64,000 bases of DNA from Methanocorpusculum sp. (GCA_017387505.1 JAFOFB010000003.1:1-64000); one strand, 5' to 3'. Positions 52,521 through 62,683 are shown, counted from the first letter of the stretch. Translations and numbers: made by a program. The notes: generated by a model not told the origin, from the sequence alone.

Positions 52521-54617
52521 ATGAACGCAAAGAAAATTATGGGCGCAGTCCTCGTCGCACTGCTCGCAGCAGCACTCTTCGTTGGTGCAGGCGCAGCAGT
52601 AACCACAGAAGCAGACGGCGATATTGTGTTCGTAAACCAGATGGTTTCCAAGACCATCTACGGTGGAAACTGGGTAGGTCCAAACGGAGCATACACTCCA
52701 GCAGACGTACCAGCAGCATCTGCAACTGAGGTCTACTTCGGTGAAGCAGGAACTTACACCGCAAAAGTAAATGATCAGACTATTACCCTTACTGTCAAAG
52801 CACCTGAATTAGTAATTGCAGGTGTTGTTGATGGTAAATACACTTTCATCCCAGGTGACTTCTACCAGGGAAGTGGTGAAGGAGTAATTTACATTCAGAA
52901 CCCTGCATCTAATGCTGTAACCTACACTCTCTACTACAACGGAGAGAAGCAGAACAACAACGCTCAGATTACTGTTCCTAACGATGCAACCACTGGAAAG
53001 AAGACTATCCAGGCTGAGTTCAATGCAGGTGCTTTCGTTGCAGGAACCACTCCGGAACAGCTCATCACTGCACCAGTTACCTTCTCTGTTGTTGATGGAG
53101 AAACTGCAGTAGCAATCTCTGCAGCAGCAACCTCTGTCCTCAAGAGCGATAATATTAAGTTAACCGTCACTGGTCAGCCAGGTATTGCATACAACGTTAC
53201 CTTCGACTACGGAGCATTCACCGTTGCAGAGCAGATTGGATTCAGCACCTTCGCCAACATCAATGGTACTGTAGTTGGTGCAGACCAGAAGACTGGTATT
53301 CAGTTCACCATGCCGGCAGGCGGCAAAGCAACCTTTAACATTCAGGCAGTCGAAGCTGTTGCAGGTGACTCTGAAAAGATTACTGCACAGGCAGTTGGCG
53401 GTACAAAGAAGGCATCCGTCCTCATCAAGTTCGAGAAGGGAACTATCTCTGCAAAGGCAGATGCAGCATCCTACTATGTTGGAGACATCGTCACCATCAC
53501 TGGTACCAGAACCACTGGACAGATTAGTAATCTTACCATCAAGGGAACCAACTTTGTAAACGAGACTCTCATGGATTACAACACTGTATTTGCATGGGAG
53601 AACAGTGGAAAGAACTTCGAGTTCACTCTTGATACCTCCAAGATTCTTGACAACGGAAAGAAGTTAGATGTTGGAACCTACACCTTAACCCTCAATGCAT
53701 CTGGAACCAAAGCAACTTTACCACTCGTACTGAAGCAGCCGTTCATCAGCATCGTTGAAGCATCAGAAGTTATTGTTCAGGACACTGAGGCTGAATTCAT
53801 CATCAATGCAGAAGCAGCTGCAGAGATTGCATACTACATCTTCGGAACCAACTACTTCGCATATGGTAAGACTGAAAACCACCCAGAAGACGATGAGGGT
53901 GAAGAAATCTTAACTCAGTTCGTTGTCGAGCTCAACGAAACCCAGACCAAGGGCATGGATGCAGGACAGTACTTCGCAGTCTTCCAGCACCCAATGTACG
54001 ACAAAGAACTCAACATCGAAGCTGTTGGAACTGCTATCATGTTAGGAGAAGTCACACTCTTCAATGTTGATGTCCGCCAGACTGCAAACGCAGCACAGGC
54101 ACTCTGTGACGCACTCGACACTCAGAACATCGATGATATGTACGTCAAGTACTCCTTCTTCGTTGTCGGAGAGGATGAGTCCTTCACTATCAGCGACATC
54201 CCAACTGAAGTTGCAAAGGGAGACAAGATTGTCATCTCTGGTGTTGACACCGCAAACGCAGGAAAGACTGTCCAGGTTGAGATGATTTCCAGTGCATTCG
54301 CAGCAGTCACGAAGGAGATTGTTGGATCTGCAGCATTCATCGTTGTAACCACTGAAGTCGCAAAGGACGGATCTTGGGAAATTACCCTTGACACCTCTGA
54401 CTTAAACGTTGATGAGTACTCTCTCTCTGTTGCAATCAACTCTGTCGAGAAGAAGAACGTTAACGTCAACGTCGTCGAAGGCGCAGACGAGCCAGTCAAC
54501 CCAGAACAGCCAGAGCAGCCAGAAGAGCCTGTTGCACCAGCAACCCCAGGCTTTGGAGCACTCGCAGCACTTGCAGGCCTTGGAGCTGTTGCAGTCCTCC
54601 TCCTCCGCCGCGAGTAA
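52521..54617 (+). CDS. S-layer-type surface protein with PGF-CTERM anchor (698 aa)
   Basis: Signal peptide MNAKKIMGAVLVALLAAALF ending about AVTTEA, then DGDIVFVNQMVSKTIYGGNWVG, the start of a DUF3821-like methanogen surface domain, followed by several beta-sandwich-type segments. The C-terminus is a PEQPEQPEEPVAPATPGF linker, PGFGALAALAGLGAVAVLL helix and RRE: a PGF-CTERM sorting signal, processed by archaeosortase and lipid-anchored. Many predicted N-glycosylation sites. Very likely the main cell-envelope protein. Confidence 0.85.
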   Translation: MNAKKIMGAVLVALLAAALFVGAGAAVTTEADGDIVFVNQMVSKTIYGGNWVGPNGAYTPADVPAASATEVYFGEAGTYTAKVNDQTITLTVKAPELVIAGVVDGKYTFIPGDFYQGSGEGVIYIQNPASNAVTYTLYYNGEKQNNNAQITVPNDATTGKKTIQAEFNAGAFVAGTTPEQLITAPVTFSVVDGETAVAISAAATSVLKSDNIKLTVTGQPGIAYNVTFDYGAFTVAEQIGFSTFANINGTVVGADQKTGIQFTMPAGGKATFNIQAVEAVAGDSEKITAQAVGGTKKASVLIKFEKGTISAKADAASYYVGDIVTITGTRTTGQISNLTIKGTNFVNETLMDYNTVFAWENSGKNFEFTLDTSKILDNGKKLDVGTYTLTLNASGTKATLPLVLKQPFISIVEASEVIVQDTEAEFIINAEAAAEIAYYIFGTNYFAYGKTENHPEDDEGEEILTQFVVELNETQTKGMDAGQYFAVFQHPMYDKELNIEAVGTAIMLGEVTLFNVDVRQTANAAQALCDALDTQNIDDMYVKYSFFVVGEDESFTISDIPTEVAKGDKIVISGVDTANAGKTVQVEMISSAFAAVTKEIVGSAAFIVVTTEVAKDGSWEITLDTSDLNVDEYSLSVAINSVEKKNVNVNVVEGADEPVNPEQPEQPEEPVAPATPGFGALAALAGLGAVAVLLLRRE

Positions 54618-54648
54618 ATTCTTCACTTGAAGAATTAGCTTAAAGCTG
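54617..54648 (+). terminator. Hairpin after the S-layer gene
   Basis: AATTCTTC-actt-GAAGAATT is a perfect 8-bp stem starting at the stop codon, followed by AGCTTAAAGCT. Fits a transcript end; no long T-run until 54690. Confidence 0.5.
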
Positions 54649-54758
54649 ATTGGAAGACACTGATTTGCATCTGCCGTATGGTGGGTGCAAATCACCCAAA
54701 TTTTACTAGAGCTTTTTTCTTATTTTCTAAAACTCTTTTCTCTGAAGCATTCTCTAAG

Positions 54759-55006
54759 CAATGCGATAGCATTGCGTTACAAGCGTAGGTACGATAAGTA
54801 CCGAAGTGACTAAAGGAAATACAAAAACGATACTCTTTTGATTCGCGTAAATTCGCGTGTTCTTTCATACAAAACACTGAACACACATGGAAACAAACAC
54901 GCGATTCTACGCGAATTAAAAATAGAACTGATTTTGAAATATGAAGTCGCTTCGGTGCTTATCGCACCTACGCTTGTAACGCAACACTATCGTGTTACTT
55001 CATGAC
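54759..55006. repeat. Palindromic MITE-like element with nested arms
   Basis: Outer arms GCGATAGCATTGCGTTACAA..GTACCGAAGTGAC (54759-54810) and GTCGCTTCGGTGCTTATCGC..CTATCGTGTTACTTC (54944-55006); inner arms are the near-tandem ATTCGCGTAAATTCGCGTGTT (54841-54861) and AACACGCGATTCTACGCGAATT (54896-54917). It shares GCGATAGCA..CGATAAGT..CGAAGTGA..GGAAAT order with the arm of the GxxExxY cassette, so it belongs to the same wider family. No gene in 54618-55032. Confidence 0.6.
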
Positions 55007-55032
55007 GTTTCTGAAAAAAGATAGAAAAGAGA

Positions 55033-55464
55033 TTATTTAATCGAGCAGGCCGCACCGCACGGCTCCTCAATCGGGTCAACCACACGGTATGCATTAGCCA
55101 GAACAGATGCATTCGCAAGAAGCCCTGCGATTAAAACCGTCTCTAAAATCTCCTCTTTTGAAGCACCCATTCTTTTTGCAGCCTGCATGTGATACTCGGT
55201 ACAGTGGTCACAGCGAAGCGCAGAACCTACAGCAAGGCTGATGAGCTCGACCGTCTTTGGCGGAAGACATCCTCCTTCTCCGATTGCATTTTTGTAGAGC
55301 AGATGGGAGATAAGAGCTTCGGGCATATCCTCAAGCTTCTTATAGATGAGAGGAGCAGAGCCGAACTCACCCTCAACCTTTCGGATAAGCTCGTCTGCTG
55401 TTTCCTTCGCTCCCTTCTCCTGAACGGACTGAATAACCTCTTCAAACTTTGACGTCATCTTCAC
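55033..55464 (-). CDS. Carboxymuconolactone decarboxylase/AhpD-like protein (143 aa)
   Basis: AhpD/CMD fold. The redox motif appears as LRCDHCTEYHMQAAKRMGASKEEI (CxxC and downstream His, about 84-107), suggesting a disulfide or peroxide-linked reductase rather than a true decarboxylase. Starts with GTG 55464 (GTGA overlap with the mmp7 stop) or ATG 55458. Last gene of the MCR-activation operon; an oxygen-protection role is a guess from context. Confidence 0.8.
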   Translation of the reverse strand: MKMTSKFEEVIQSVQEKGAKETADELIRKVEGEFGSAPLIYKKLEDMPEALISHLLYKNAIGEGGCLPPKTVELISLAVGSALRCDHCTEYHMQAAKRMGASKEEILETVLIAGLLANASVLANAYRVVDPIEEPCGAACSIK

Positions 55465-56399
55465 ACCACAATGTTTGTTTCGGAAAGCGGGCGGATTCTG
55501 ATTAACACATAATCACGCATGCGGGACGGCAGAACATCACAGACATCTCCGACAGTAATACCGTCTTCGATGACAAGTCCGCGGATTCTATCCGCATATT
55601 CCGGATAGGAAAGCTTCAGGCGAAGACCGTTTAACTGAACCGCAACCGGAGCCGGCGCTAAAATGTCTTCAATCTCCGGGATTTCCTGTTCAAGAAGCAT
55701 CTGAAGACGTGCAGGAGATACTGACAGCGGGTCTAAAGCAAGCTCCTTGCGGCGCTCGGAGACAACACGCTCAACCTCCTCGATTACAGCATCGAGGCGG
55801 GCGATGTCAGCTTCGGTCTGAGTTCTGTGCATGAAGCGTCCTAAGTTTCCAACATATCCTGCAACAGGAGGTACTGTCTGCTTTTCTAAGACCTCGCGTG
55901 ACGGACCGCCGGTTAAGATAATCGGGATGTTGATTCCGCGCCGGAACTTCTCGAACTTCTGCTCAATACAGGATGCAAAGTTTCCGAGGATGAAGACTGC
56001 GACATCATGCTCATTGATTAAATCGCGCTCCTCATCATTCATCTGCGAGATGCGCTTACCAAAGCCTCTTGCCATTCCAAGCATGTTGGACTTTGAACCG
56101 TGAGCTCTGAGATATTCTGCAACATCACATGCAGAGTGCGGCAGGTGGTGGATTTCAAGACTCGGGATAACAACAGCAATCTCAGTTCCAACAAGCGGAG
56201 ACTCTGAAACCTCTCCTGCAAGAGGTCTTGAGAACACTTTCAGGCGCTCGATATCCTCTGACGGCATTAAAACCTGAAGGATAACTTCGTTTGCGATGTT
56301 GTGACGCTGAACAATGTATCCTCCTAAATCCTCAATGTAGTCAATGACTTCATCGAGCTGGTAGACACCGCCCTTGTATGTAATCGGGACTAAACTCAT
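55461..56399 (-). CDS. mmp7: Methanogenesis marker protein 7
   Basis: 312 aa, restricted to methane-metabolising archaea. MSLVPITYKGGVYQLDEVIDYIEDLGGYIVQRHNIANEVILQVLMP is typical. Known as a component of the ATP-dependent MCR activation machinery. ATGA overlap with mmp17 on one side, GTGA with the AhpD-like gene on the other. Confidence 0.9.
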   Translation of the reverse strand: MSLVPITYKGGVYQLDEVIDYIEDLGGYIVQRHNIANEVILQVLMPSEDIERLKVFSRPLAGEVSESPLVGTEIAVVIPSLEIHHLPHSACDVAEYLRAHGSKSNMLGMARGFGKRISQMNDEERDLINEHDVAVFILGNFASCIEQKFEKFRRGINIPIILTGGPSREVLEKQTVPPVAGYVGNLGRFMHRTQTEADIARLDAVIEEVERVVSERRKELALDPLSVSPARLQMLLEQEIPEIEDILAPAPVAVQLNGLRLKLSYPEYADRIRGLVIEDGITVGDVCDVLPSRMRDYVLIRIRPLSETNIVV

Positions 56400-56977
56400 T
56401 TCAGCTCAGCCTCCATCTTTGCAAAACACTCAGCAATGATATCGTCTGCAACCTTTTGCGGAACGGTGTTTTCCGATGCCGCATAGGAGAAGCGGTTGTG
56501 TCCGTAGTTTTCGCGGCGAACCTTGAATCCCTCTGGTGCGATAACCTGGATTGCGTAAATCAAATCCTTGAAGAGAGACTCAGACGGGTCGATAACAATC
56601 CAGTCTTTCAGGTCTGCCGGGATTTCCACGTTGCTGATGATAACCGTGAAACGGTCCGGCTGGTCAACATTGTCGTGACCTAAGCGCTTCCAGAGCATCG
56701 AAAGCATGGGTGCGAGATAGGTTTCGCTTCCAACAGCAATCGTTGCCTTGCCGTCTTCGATTAAGACATTTCCAACATCAGAAACGCGGACTGCAGAGCG
56801 CGGTGGACGAATAATTCCTGCGGCCGCAAAGAGCGGATACTTCGGGTCGATATAGATGTGAAGACCTGCGACGATTGAAATCAGGTTGTGATCCTGAAGA
56901 ACAGACCGTGCGATATGCTGATAGTTCTCTCCTCCATCTTCGGTTGAATCGACCTTGAAGTACTCCAGACCTGCCAT
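56396..56977 (-). CDS. mmp17: Methanogenesis marker protein 17
   Basis: 193 aa; LEYFKVDSTEDGGENYQHIARSVLQDHNL is the usual opening. Partner of Mmp7/A2 in the activation complex as described for other methanogens. Begins one base after the mmp15 stop. Confidence 0.9.
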   Translation of the reverse strand: MAGLEYFKVDSTEDGGENYQHIARSVLQDHNLISIVAGLHIYIDPKYPLFAAAGIIRPPRSAVRVSDVGNVLIEDGKATIAVGSETYLAPMLSMLWKRLGHDNVDQPDRFTVIISNVEIPADLKDWIVIDPSESLFKDLIYAIQVIAPEGFKVRRENYGHNRFSYAASENTVPQKVADDIIAECFAKMEAELK

Positions 56978-58243
56978 TTATGCCTCCTTCTTCTCCGCCC
57001 GCTTCTTCTCGACAAAGCCGGAAGCGATAAGAGCCGCTCCGACAGCACCGATGTACTGCGAGTGGTGAGGAACAACAACTTCAGTGTTGAGCATTCTGCC
57101 CATAGCACGCACGAGTCCCTGAATAAGAGACGAACCGCCTACCATGATGACCGGCTCTTTGATATCGACTTCCTGAAGCTGCTGTTCGTAAACCTGCTGT
57201 GCAACGCTGTGGCAGGATGCTGCTGCAACATCTTCCGGTTTGTATCCGGATGCAAGAGCATTGACTAAAGACTGAGTTCCGAAGACGATACAGTAACTGT
57301 TCATCGGAACATCTTCTCCACCCTCGCTCTTCATTGATAGAGCACCAAGCTCGGTGATATCGACACCAAGTCTCTTGGAGGTCATCTCAAGGAAACGGCC
57401 CGAAGCACCTGCACAGATACCGCCCATTGTAAATGAGCCTGGAATTCCGTCGTTGACGCTGATTGCCTTGTTGTCCATACCTCCGATATCGATGACTGTT
57501 GCAAAGCCTTTCTGCGCGTTTGCGAGGTAGACTGCTCCCTTGGAGTTGACGGTCAGTTCTTCCTGAATTAAATCTGCGTTCAGGTGTTTGCCGATTAAGA
57601 AACGTCCGTATCCGGTAGTTCCAATCGCCTCGATGTCAGACATCTTAAGACCGGACTCAGCAAGTGCTTCAGCGATAACATCGTCTGCACTCTTTAAGAC
57701 TTCAGTGGTCGGCTTCCATCCTGTACCCACAATCTCGTTGTCCTTCATGATGACACACTTTGTAGTGGACGAACCGGAATCAACACCCATGGTGATTCCG
57801 ACCTGAACTTCACGTGCCATCAGTTCGCGGCGTTTTGCGATTGTTGAAAGTGCCTCAAGACGGGTAAGGAGAGTGGATGCTCCGGTTCTCTCGTTGAAGG
57901 AGTAGGAGACGACTGGAATCTTCGAGTTTTCTACAATGTAGCGGCGAAGCTCATTTCTGACAATGGCTGCCTCTGCACAGCGGAAACAGCTTGCGATAAA
58001 GATACCGTCTGCTTCAACGCGTCCCTCGACAACAGCCTTTGCTCTGGCGATTGCGAGCTTTAAGTCCGGACTCTTTACCGGAAGACCGAACTCCTTGTAT
58101 GCGGTCTTCACATCCTTTAAGGCAACGTCCGGATAGAACATCTGTGCGCCGACGGTTGCTGCCGCAGAGGTGATTTCGTTTTGAATACCGCTGTACTCAG
58201 CACCGCAGGTAATCTGTGCGATACGAACAGGTCTGTCGCTCAT
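56978..58243 (-). CDS. mmp15: Methanogenesis marker protein 15 (BadF/BcrA-type ATPase)
   Basis: 421 aa. Actin-like ATPase domain beginning [31 protein letters not shown] (about 148-180) plus [23 protein letters not shown], whose cysteine suits an intersubunit iron-sulfur cluster as in hydroxyacyl-CoA dehydratase activators. N-terminal ~140 residues hold CFRC. Probably an electron-transfer ATPase that helps reduce the nickel of F430. Confidence 0.92.
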   Translation of the reverse strand: MSDRPVRIAQITCGAEYSGIQNEITSAAATVGAQMFYPDVALKDVKTAYKEFGLPVKSPDLKLAIARAKAVVEGRVEADGIFIASCFRCAEAAIVRNELRRYIVENSKIPVVSYSFNERTGASTLLTRLEALSTIAKRRELMAREVQVGITMGVDSGSSTTKCVIMKDNEIVGTGWKPTTEVLKSADDVIAEALAESGLKMSDIEAIGTTGYGRFLIGKHLNADLIQEELTVNSKGAVYLANAQKGFATVIDIGGMDNKAISVNDGIPGSFTMGGICAGASGRFLEMTSKRLGVDITELGALSMKSEGGEDVPMNSYCIVFGTQSLVNALASGYKPEDVAAASCHSVAQQVYEQQLQEVDIKEPVIMVGGSSLIQGLVRAMGRMLNTEVVVPHHSQYIGAVGAALIASGFVEKKRAEKKEA

Positions 58244-58692
58244 GCTGTATCCTCCTTTTTCAGGTCATCTAAGAACTTCTTAATCTGTGCAACGAAGGTC
58301 ACACCCTCCTCGCGGCTTGCCGGATAGCGGAGTTCAAGTCTTGGAATGTCTTTTTCGCGGAGCATGAAACATAAGAGCTCGTTGGTTCTTGCACATCCCA
58401 TGCATCCGAATGAAAGCTCCGGCTCATCAATAATAATGGCTGCTTCTGCCTCTTCTACAAGCGGGCCGTAGAGAGACATTCTGCCTCTGATTCCGGACGG
58501 AACTTCAACAGCCGCCCATTTCAGACCCTTCTGCGGATCTTCAGATGTCATCTGAAGCGGCGGGGAGTCAAATCCAGGAGTCTGGATGTGTTCGCGAATC
58601 GAAACTGCAGAACCAAGCGGCGTGTGTCCGTATCTTGCCACAAGGTCGGAAAGCATCAGGCTGGTTGCCGGATAGATGAATACTTTTGCCAT
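58240..58692 (-). CDS. mmp5: Methanogenesis marker protein 5
   Basis: 150 aa; [27 protein letters not shown] and [19 protein letters not shown], with CMGC suggesting a metal or cluster site. Overlaps mmp15 by 4 bases. Confidence 0.9.
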   Translation of the reverse strand: MAKVFIYPATSLMLSDLVARYGHTPLGSAVSIREHIQTPGFDSPPLQMTSEDPQKGLKWAAVEVPSGIRGRMSLYGPLVEEAEAAIIIDEPELSFGCMGCARTNELLCFMLREKDIPRLELRYPASREEGVTFVAQIKKFLDDLKKEDTA

Positions 58693-58694
58693 GA

Positions 58695-59150
58695 TTATTC
58701 CTCCATAAGTTGTTCTAAGATATCTGCGTCAAGCGGTTCTTCTACTGGAAGCTGTTCGCCTGCGGCTATTTCTAATTCCTCTGCGGTCATCTTGTCAACC
58801 GCTTCAAGACCGAATGAGATGTATGGTGCCATCTTCATCTCGAACTCATGTCCGAGATATCCTGGACGTGCTCCGCCTAAATCTGCACGACAGCGTCTTG
58901 CATCTCCCGGCGGGAATCCTCTGTCCTTTACAAAGATTCTGTACGGGTCGAGTTTTCTCAAATGGTCAACAATGCGTCCTACATCTTCAGGAGTTCCTGT
59001 AATCTGACATCCAAAACAGGTCTCCTTAATCATAACACCCTGAGCTACTTCGTAAGCAGCGGTTGCAATATCCTGTGGTGTAGTGTCCGGTGAGTCAACA
59101 AAGACGTACTTGGTGACTGTTCCGACATATTCCGGGATGTACGGCTTCAT
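58695..59150 (-). CDS. mmp6: Methanogenesis marker protein 6
   Basis: 151 aa; TKYVFVDSPDTTPQDIATAAYEVAQGVMIKETCFGCQITG and DPYRIFVKDRGFPPGDARRCRADLGGARPGYLGHEFE are hallmark segments. Part of the activation cluster, overlapping mmp3. Confidence 0.9.
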   Translation of the reverse strand: MKPYIPEYVGTVTKYVFVDSPDTTPQDIATAAYEVAQGVMIKETCFGCQITGTPEDVGRIVDHLRKLDPYRIFVKDRGFPPGDARRCRADLGGARPGYLGHEFEMKMAPYISFGLEAVDKMTAEELEIAAGEQLPVEEPLDADILEQLMEE

Positions 59151-60688
59151 TCCTTCACCTCACGAATGTATACAAGGCTTCCTTCCTTCATCTTCTCAAG
59201 TTTTTCCATGTCGAGAACAGTTCCGATAATGTTGGTTCCGGAGAACGGTTCGCCGGTTGGTCCAAACTCATCGTTCTTTACCACACGAACACCTGCCATA
59301 CCCTGAGCAGGACGGGAATCGTTGGTTAATGCGAGTGCATCGGTTGGTGGTGCTTCCTTTGGACAGTTTTCCGGAATGATGTTTACACCTTTTGCGAAGT
59401 CAGGCTTGAAGAGGTACATCTCGTCATCTACATTGAAGAGGAACGGCATTGTTCCAACCGGATAACGCTTTAAGCCTGTTACTCTGCGGTATAAATCGAC
59501 AGTAAGCGGTGCTTTCTTGTAATCCAGGCGGATGTCGATGATGTCATCTAATGCAACGGTGTATAATGAGACCTTTCCTTCCTTTAAGACCTCTAAGGTG
59601 TATGGAGGTTTCTGGTCGATGACGATTCTTCCCTCGACATCACGGTTGTCTGCCATTACACGAAGTCCTCTTGCTTTTGCTTCCGCGACTGCTTCTTTTA
59701 AGAGAAGTCCTCTTAAGTCCAAGAGAGGCGGGATGACTTCGACTGCGAGTTTCTGTTTCGGTTCTGCAAACTTTGCAAGCTCGATTCCGTTTGTGACATT
59801 ACCCACACGGGTGTGGGATTTGTTGCTCTGAACATCAGAGGTATAGATGTATATTGCGCCTGAACCCTTTCCTGCCGTTCTTGCGGTTACCACTCCTTCA
59901 CGTCTCGGCTTCTGGAGTTCCTGCGGCACATACAGTTTTCCTTCTGCATGATCTCTGATGTAGGTGGATGCAGAGCGGTCGATGTCGAATGTACCGTCTC
60001 TCATGCGGAAGAGCATGTGGTCAACGGATTCTGCGGCATGAGTTGATATTTCTTCGTGATTTTCGGTGTATCCCTCTGAGGTTATTGTGAGGGAGGAGAA
60101 AATCTGCATGCCGTCTTCGACTTCGATTTCTAGGTTGGTTACTGCTTCTGCATCACTTGCATCAACGCTGGAAAAGACCTGCTCGATTTTTGTGATCCGG
60201 TCGCCGTTCTTCCAGCGGTTCATGATTCCAAGACCGAAGATGACTTTTCCAATCACTCCTCCGTCTTTGGCTGCTCCATGATCTGCTTTGTGTTCTGTTC
60301 TGCAGAACATGAGATATGCAGTTTTTGAGTCATAACCTCCGCATCCAAGACAGACGTCTCCTCTTGAGTAGCGGTGTTCCTCAACTGCCGGTACGAAATC
60401 CGCTGCAAACGGTCCGAATGCTGCGGCATTTTTGTCTTCAAAGTGAACGCGGAGTGCTTCAGCGTTTTCTTCGCCAATCGGGAAGGAGACTCCTTTTGCA
60501 ACCTCGATTACAATATCTCCTGCGGTTGTTTTGAGCCGCATGTGAGAGGTTTTCTCCTTCGAGACACTTCCCGGTTTTAAGAGAACAACGGTTGCTCCAG
60601 CCGGATGATCCGGCAGGAGGGATGCGAGTGTTGTTCCTTTCGGGACAGTTCTGGTCTCACCGTTTACGATGATGCGGATATCTGTCAT
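59147..60688 (-). CDS. mmp3: Methanogenesis marker protein 3 (UPF0288)
   Basis: 513 aa. N-terminal ubiquitin-like beta-grasp (IRIIVNGETRTVPKGTTLASLLP), a middle domain with VCLGCGGYDSKTAYLMF and repeats of a peptidyl-prolyl isomerase-like fold, and VGTMPFLFNVDDEMYLFKPDFAKG. Reported as a scaffold of the activation complex. Three bases after the component A2 stop. Confidence 0.92.
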   Translation of the reverse strand: MTDIRIIVNGETRTVPKGTTLASLLPDHPAGATVVLLKPGSVSKEKTSHMRLKTTAGDIVIEVAKGVSFPIGEENAEALRVHFEDKNAAAFGPFAADFVPAVEEHRYSRGDVCLGCGGYDSKTAYLMFCRTEHKADHGAAKDGGVIGKVIFGLGIMNRWKNGDRITKIEQVFSSVDASDAEAVTNLEIEVEDGMQIFSSLTITSEGYTENHEEISTHAAESVDHMLFRMRDGTFDIDRSASTYIRDHAEGKLYVPQELQKPRREGVVTARTAGKGSGAIYIYTSDVQSNKSHTRVGNVTNGIELAKFAEPKQKLAVEVIPPLLDLRGLLLKEAVAEAKARGLRVMADNRDVEGRIVIDQKPPYTLEVLKEGKVSLYTVALDDIIDIRLDYKKAPLTVDLYRRVTGLKRYPVGTMPFLFNVDDEMYLFKPDFAKGVNIIPENCPKEAPPTDALALTNDSRPAQGMAGVRVVKNDEFGPTGEPFSGTNIIGTVLDMEKLEKMKEGSLVYIREVKE

Positions 60689-60691
60689 GAG

Positions 60692-62461
60692 TTACATCTC
60701 AAACATTTCTTCAGTGGATTTGTGGAGAGCGTTTTCGTCCTCTTCAGCTTCCGGCGCTCCGCCTGCTAAGGTTGCTTTCTTTGCAACACCGGCTTCGACT
60801 CTCTGGCGTTCTGCAGAGACAGCTTCTTTCATGATGATGAGTTCTGCTTCAGAGAGTTCTGCTAAGACTTTGTCTGTCTCACCGATTGCGACAATTTCTC
60901 CGTTTCTCATGAACATACAGCGGTCACATACATCGCGGACAAATTCCATGTCGTGAGAGACGATGATGAAGGTTTCGTCCATCTCTTCTCTTGCGTGCAT
61001 GATGGAGTGTTTGACGTCAATCTTGGTGATTGGGTCCATGGTTCCGGTTGGTTCGTCGAGGAGAATAATGCGCGGTTCGCGGATTAAGACCTGAGCTAAT
61101 GCAACACGGTGTTTTTCTCCTTCGGAGAGGCTTCCTGGAAGTCTGTTTAAGACGTCTTTTGCCTTCTTGTCGGTGAATCCTGCCATCTTTAAGGTAATCA
61201 TTGCCTTACGGGTGGCAAGCTCTTTCGGGAATTCGAGACCGATTGCATCGGTTAAGTTGTCGATGACGGTTCTGTGCGGGTAGAGGTCGTACTCCTGGTG
61301 AAGCAGGCTGATGTACTGTTTTGCACGTCCTCTGAACATGAATCCAGGTTTTTTCATGTCAATCCATTCGTCACCGACGCGGACAGTAAGGCTTCCTTTT
61401 GTCGGTTCGTAGATTCCTGCAATCATCTTGGAGAGGGTTGTCTTACCTCCGCCGGAAACTCCGATGATTCCGAAGATTTCACGTTCGTTGATTTCGAATG
61501 AGACGTTGTTTACTGCGTTGATGACTCCGCGGTCGACTGCAACGAACTTCTTTAAGAGGTTCTCTGCTTTGATAATCGGCTGTCCTACTTCCTGTACGGT
61601 GTAGTCTGCGTCATCGTGATAGTCTTTCATGAACTCTGCAACGATTTCGTCAGGCATTCCGACTTTGGTGATTCTGCCGTCGTCTAAGAGAACTGCACGG
61701 TCGCAGGCTTCTTCTAAGACCTGAGAGAAGTGGGAGGTAATAATCATTCCCATTCCCTGCTTGTGTGCGGCCTGCTTTAATAAGTCGTGAACGATGTTTG
61801 CAGTCTTCGGGTCAAGGGTTCCTGTCGGTTCATCTGCGCAGAGGAAAAGCGGTTCACGTGCGAGCTGACGTGCTAAGACGACACGCTGCTTTTCTCCTCC
61901 GGATAAGTCACGTGCAACGTGAGTCATACGGTGGGTTAAGCGGACTTCATCGAGGAGGTCTGCTGCTCTGTCGATTGCTTTCTCTGACGGGTATTTGATG
62001 TCGTCTAATGCGCGGAGAACGTTTTCGATTACACGGTCGTCACCGTAGAGTGCGAAGGTTCTCTGGAACATGAGAGAGGTCCTTCTCATGATCTCGGTCT
62101 TGAGTTTCTCGTTTTCAGGATTCCAGAAGTCGACATCGAGTGCAACGAGTTCGTCACCGCACTTCGGACATGCAGTTCCTGCTTTACTCTGGAACTCAAT
62201 CTTTCCGCATTTTTCACAGCGGGAGATATGGTAGATAATCTGTCCTGAGGTTGGTGCGTTGTCAATTCCGCGGATTAAGTGAATCAGGACTGTTTTTCCG
62301 CATCCGCTTCTTCCAATAACTCCAACGATTTCTCCTTCGGAGATTTCGAGGTTGATGTTATCTAAGACGCGAATCATTGTCTGATTTTCATCAGTTGCTA
62401 CCCCTGTTTCTGGGAAATCCATACAGAGGTCTTTGATTGTAATGAATGGAGTGGCAGCCAT
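60692..62461 (-). CDS. atwA: MCR reduction system component A2, double ABC ATPase (589 aa)
   Basis: Soluble tandem ABC ATPase that drives reductive activation of methyl-coenzyme M reductase. NBD1: GRSGCGKTVL, signature LSGGEKQRV, FLCADEPTGTLDP; NBD2: GVSGGGKTTL, signature LSEGEKHRV, IILLDEPTGTMDP. NBD1 has a zinc-ribbon insert (CEKCGKIEFQSKAGTACPKCG, about 81-101). First gene of the eight-gene operon; TATA ATTATATC about 30 nt before the ATG. Confidence 0.95.
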   Translation of the reverse strand: MAATPFITIKDLCMDFPETGVATDENQTMIRVLDNINLEISEGEIVGVIGRSGCGKTVLIHLIRGIDNAPTSGQIIYHISRCEKCGKIEFQSKAGTACPKCGDELVALDVDFWNPENEKLKTEIMRRTSLMFQRTFALYGDDRVIENVLRALDDIKYPSEKAIDRAADLLDEVRLTHRMTHVARDLSGGEKQRVVLARQLAREPLFLCADEPTGTLDPKTANIVHDLLKQAAHKQGMGMIITSHFSQVLEEACDRAVLLDDGRITKVGMPDEIVAEFMKDYHDDADYTVQEVGQPIIKAENLLKKFVAVDRGVINAVNNVSFEINEREIFGIIGVSGGGKTTLSKMIAGIYEPTKGSLTVRVGDEWIDMKKPGFMFRGRAKQYISLLHQEYDLYPHRTVIDNLTDAIGLEFPKELATRKAMITLKMAGFTDKKAKDVLNRLPGSLSEGEKHRVALAQVLIREPRIILLDEPTGTMDPITKIDVKHSIMHAREEMDETFIIVSHDMEFVRDVCDRCMFMRNGEIVAIGETDKVLAELSEAELIIMKEAVSAERQRVEAGVAKKATLAGGAPEAEEDENALHKSTEEMFEM

Positions 62462-62683
62462 TTTTTTACATTCCTTTGATAGTGATATAATATTGGCTCT
62501 GTATCATTATTAGGGTTGTCTAAAAAATCAGAACCTACACAGTGTGCATGTGGTTTTTAGTGTAATTCGCTGTATTTTTTTATAACAGAATGACTTCTGC
62601 GTAACTGAAAAATCAAAAAAGATGCTGTTAGCTAACAAAACCCATACGGGTGAGTAAAAAGTTGTATTGGGATATTAGTGAAT

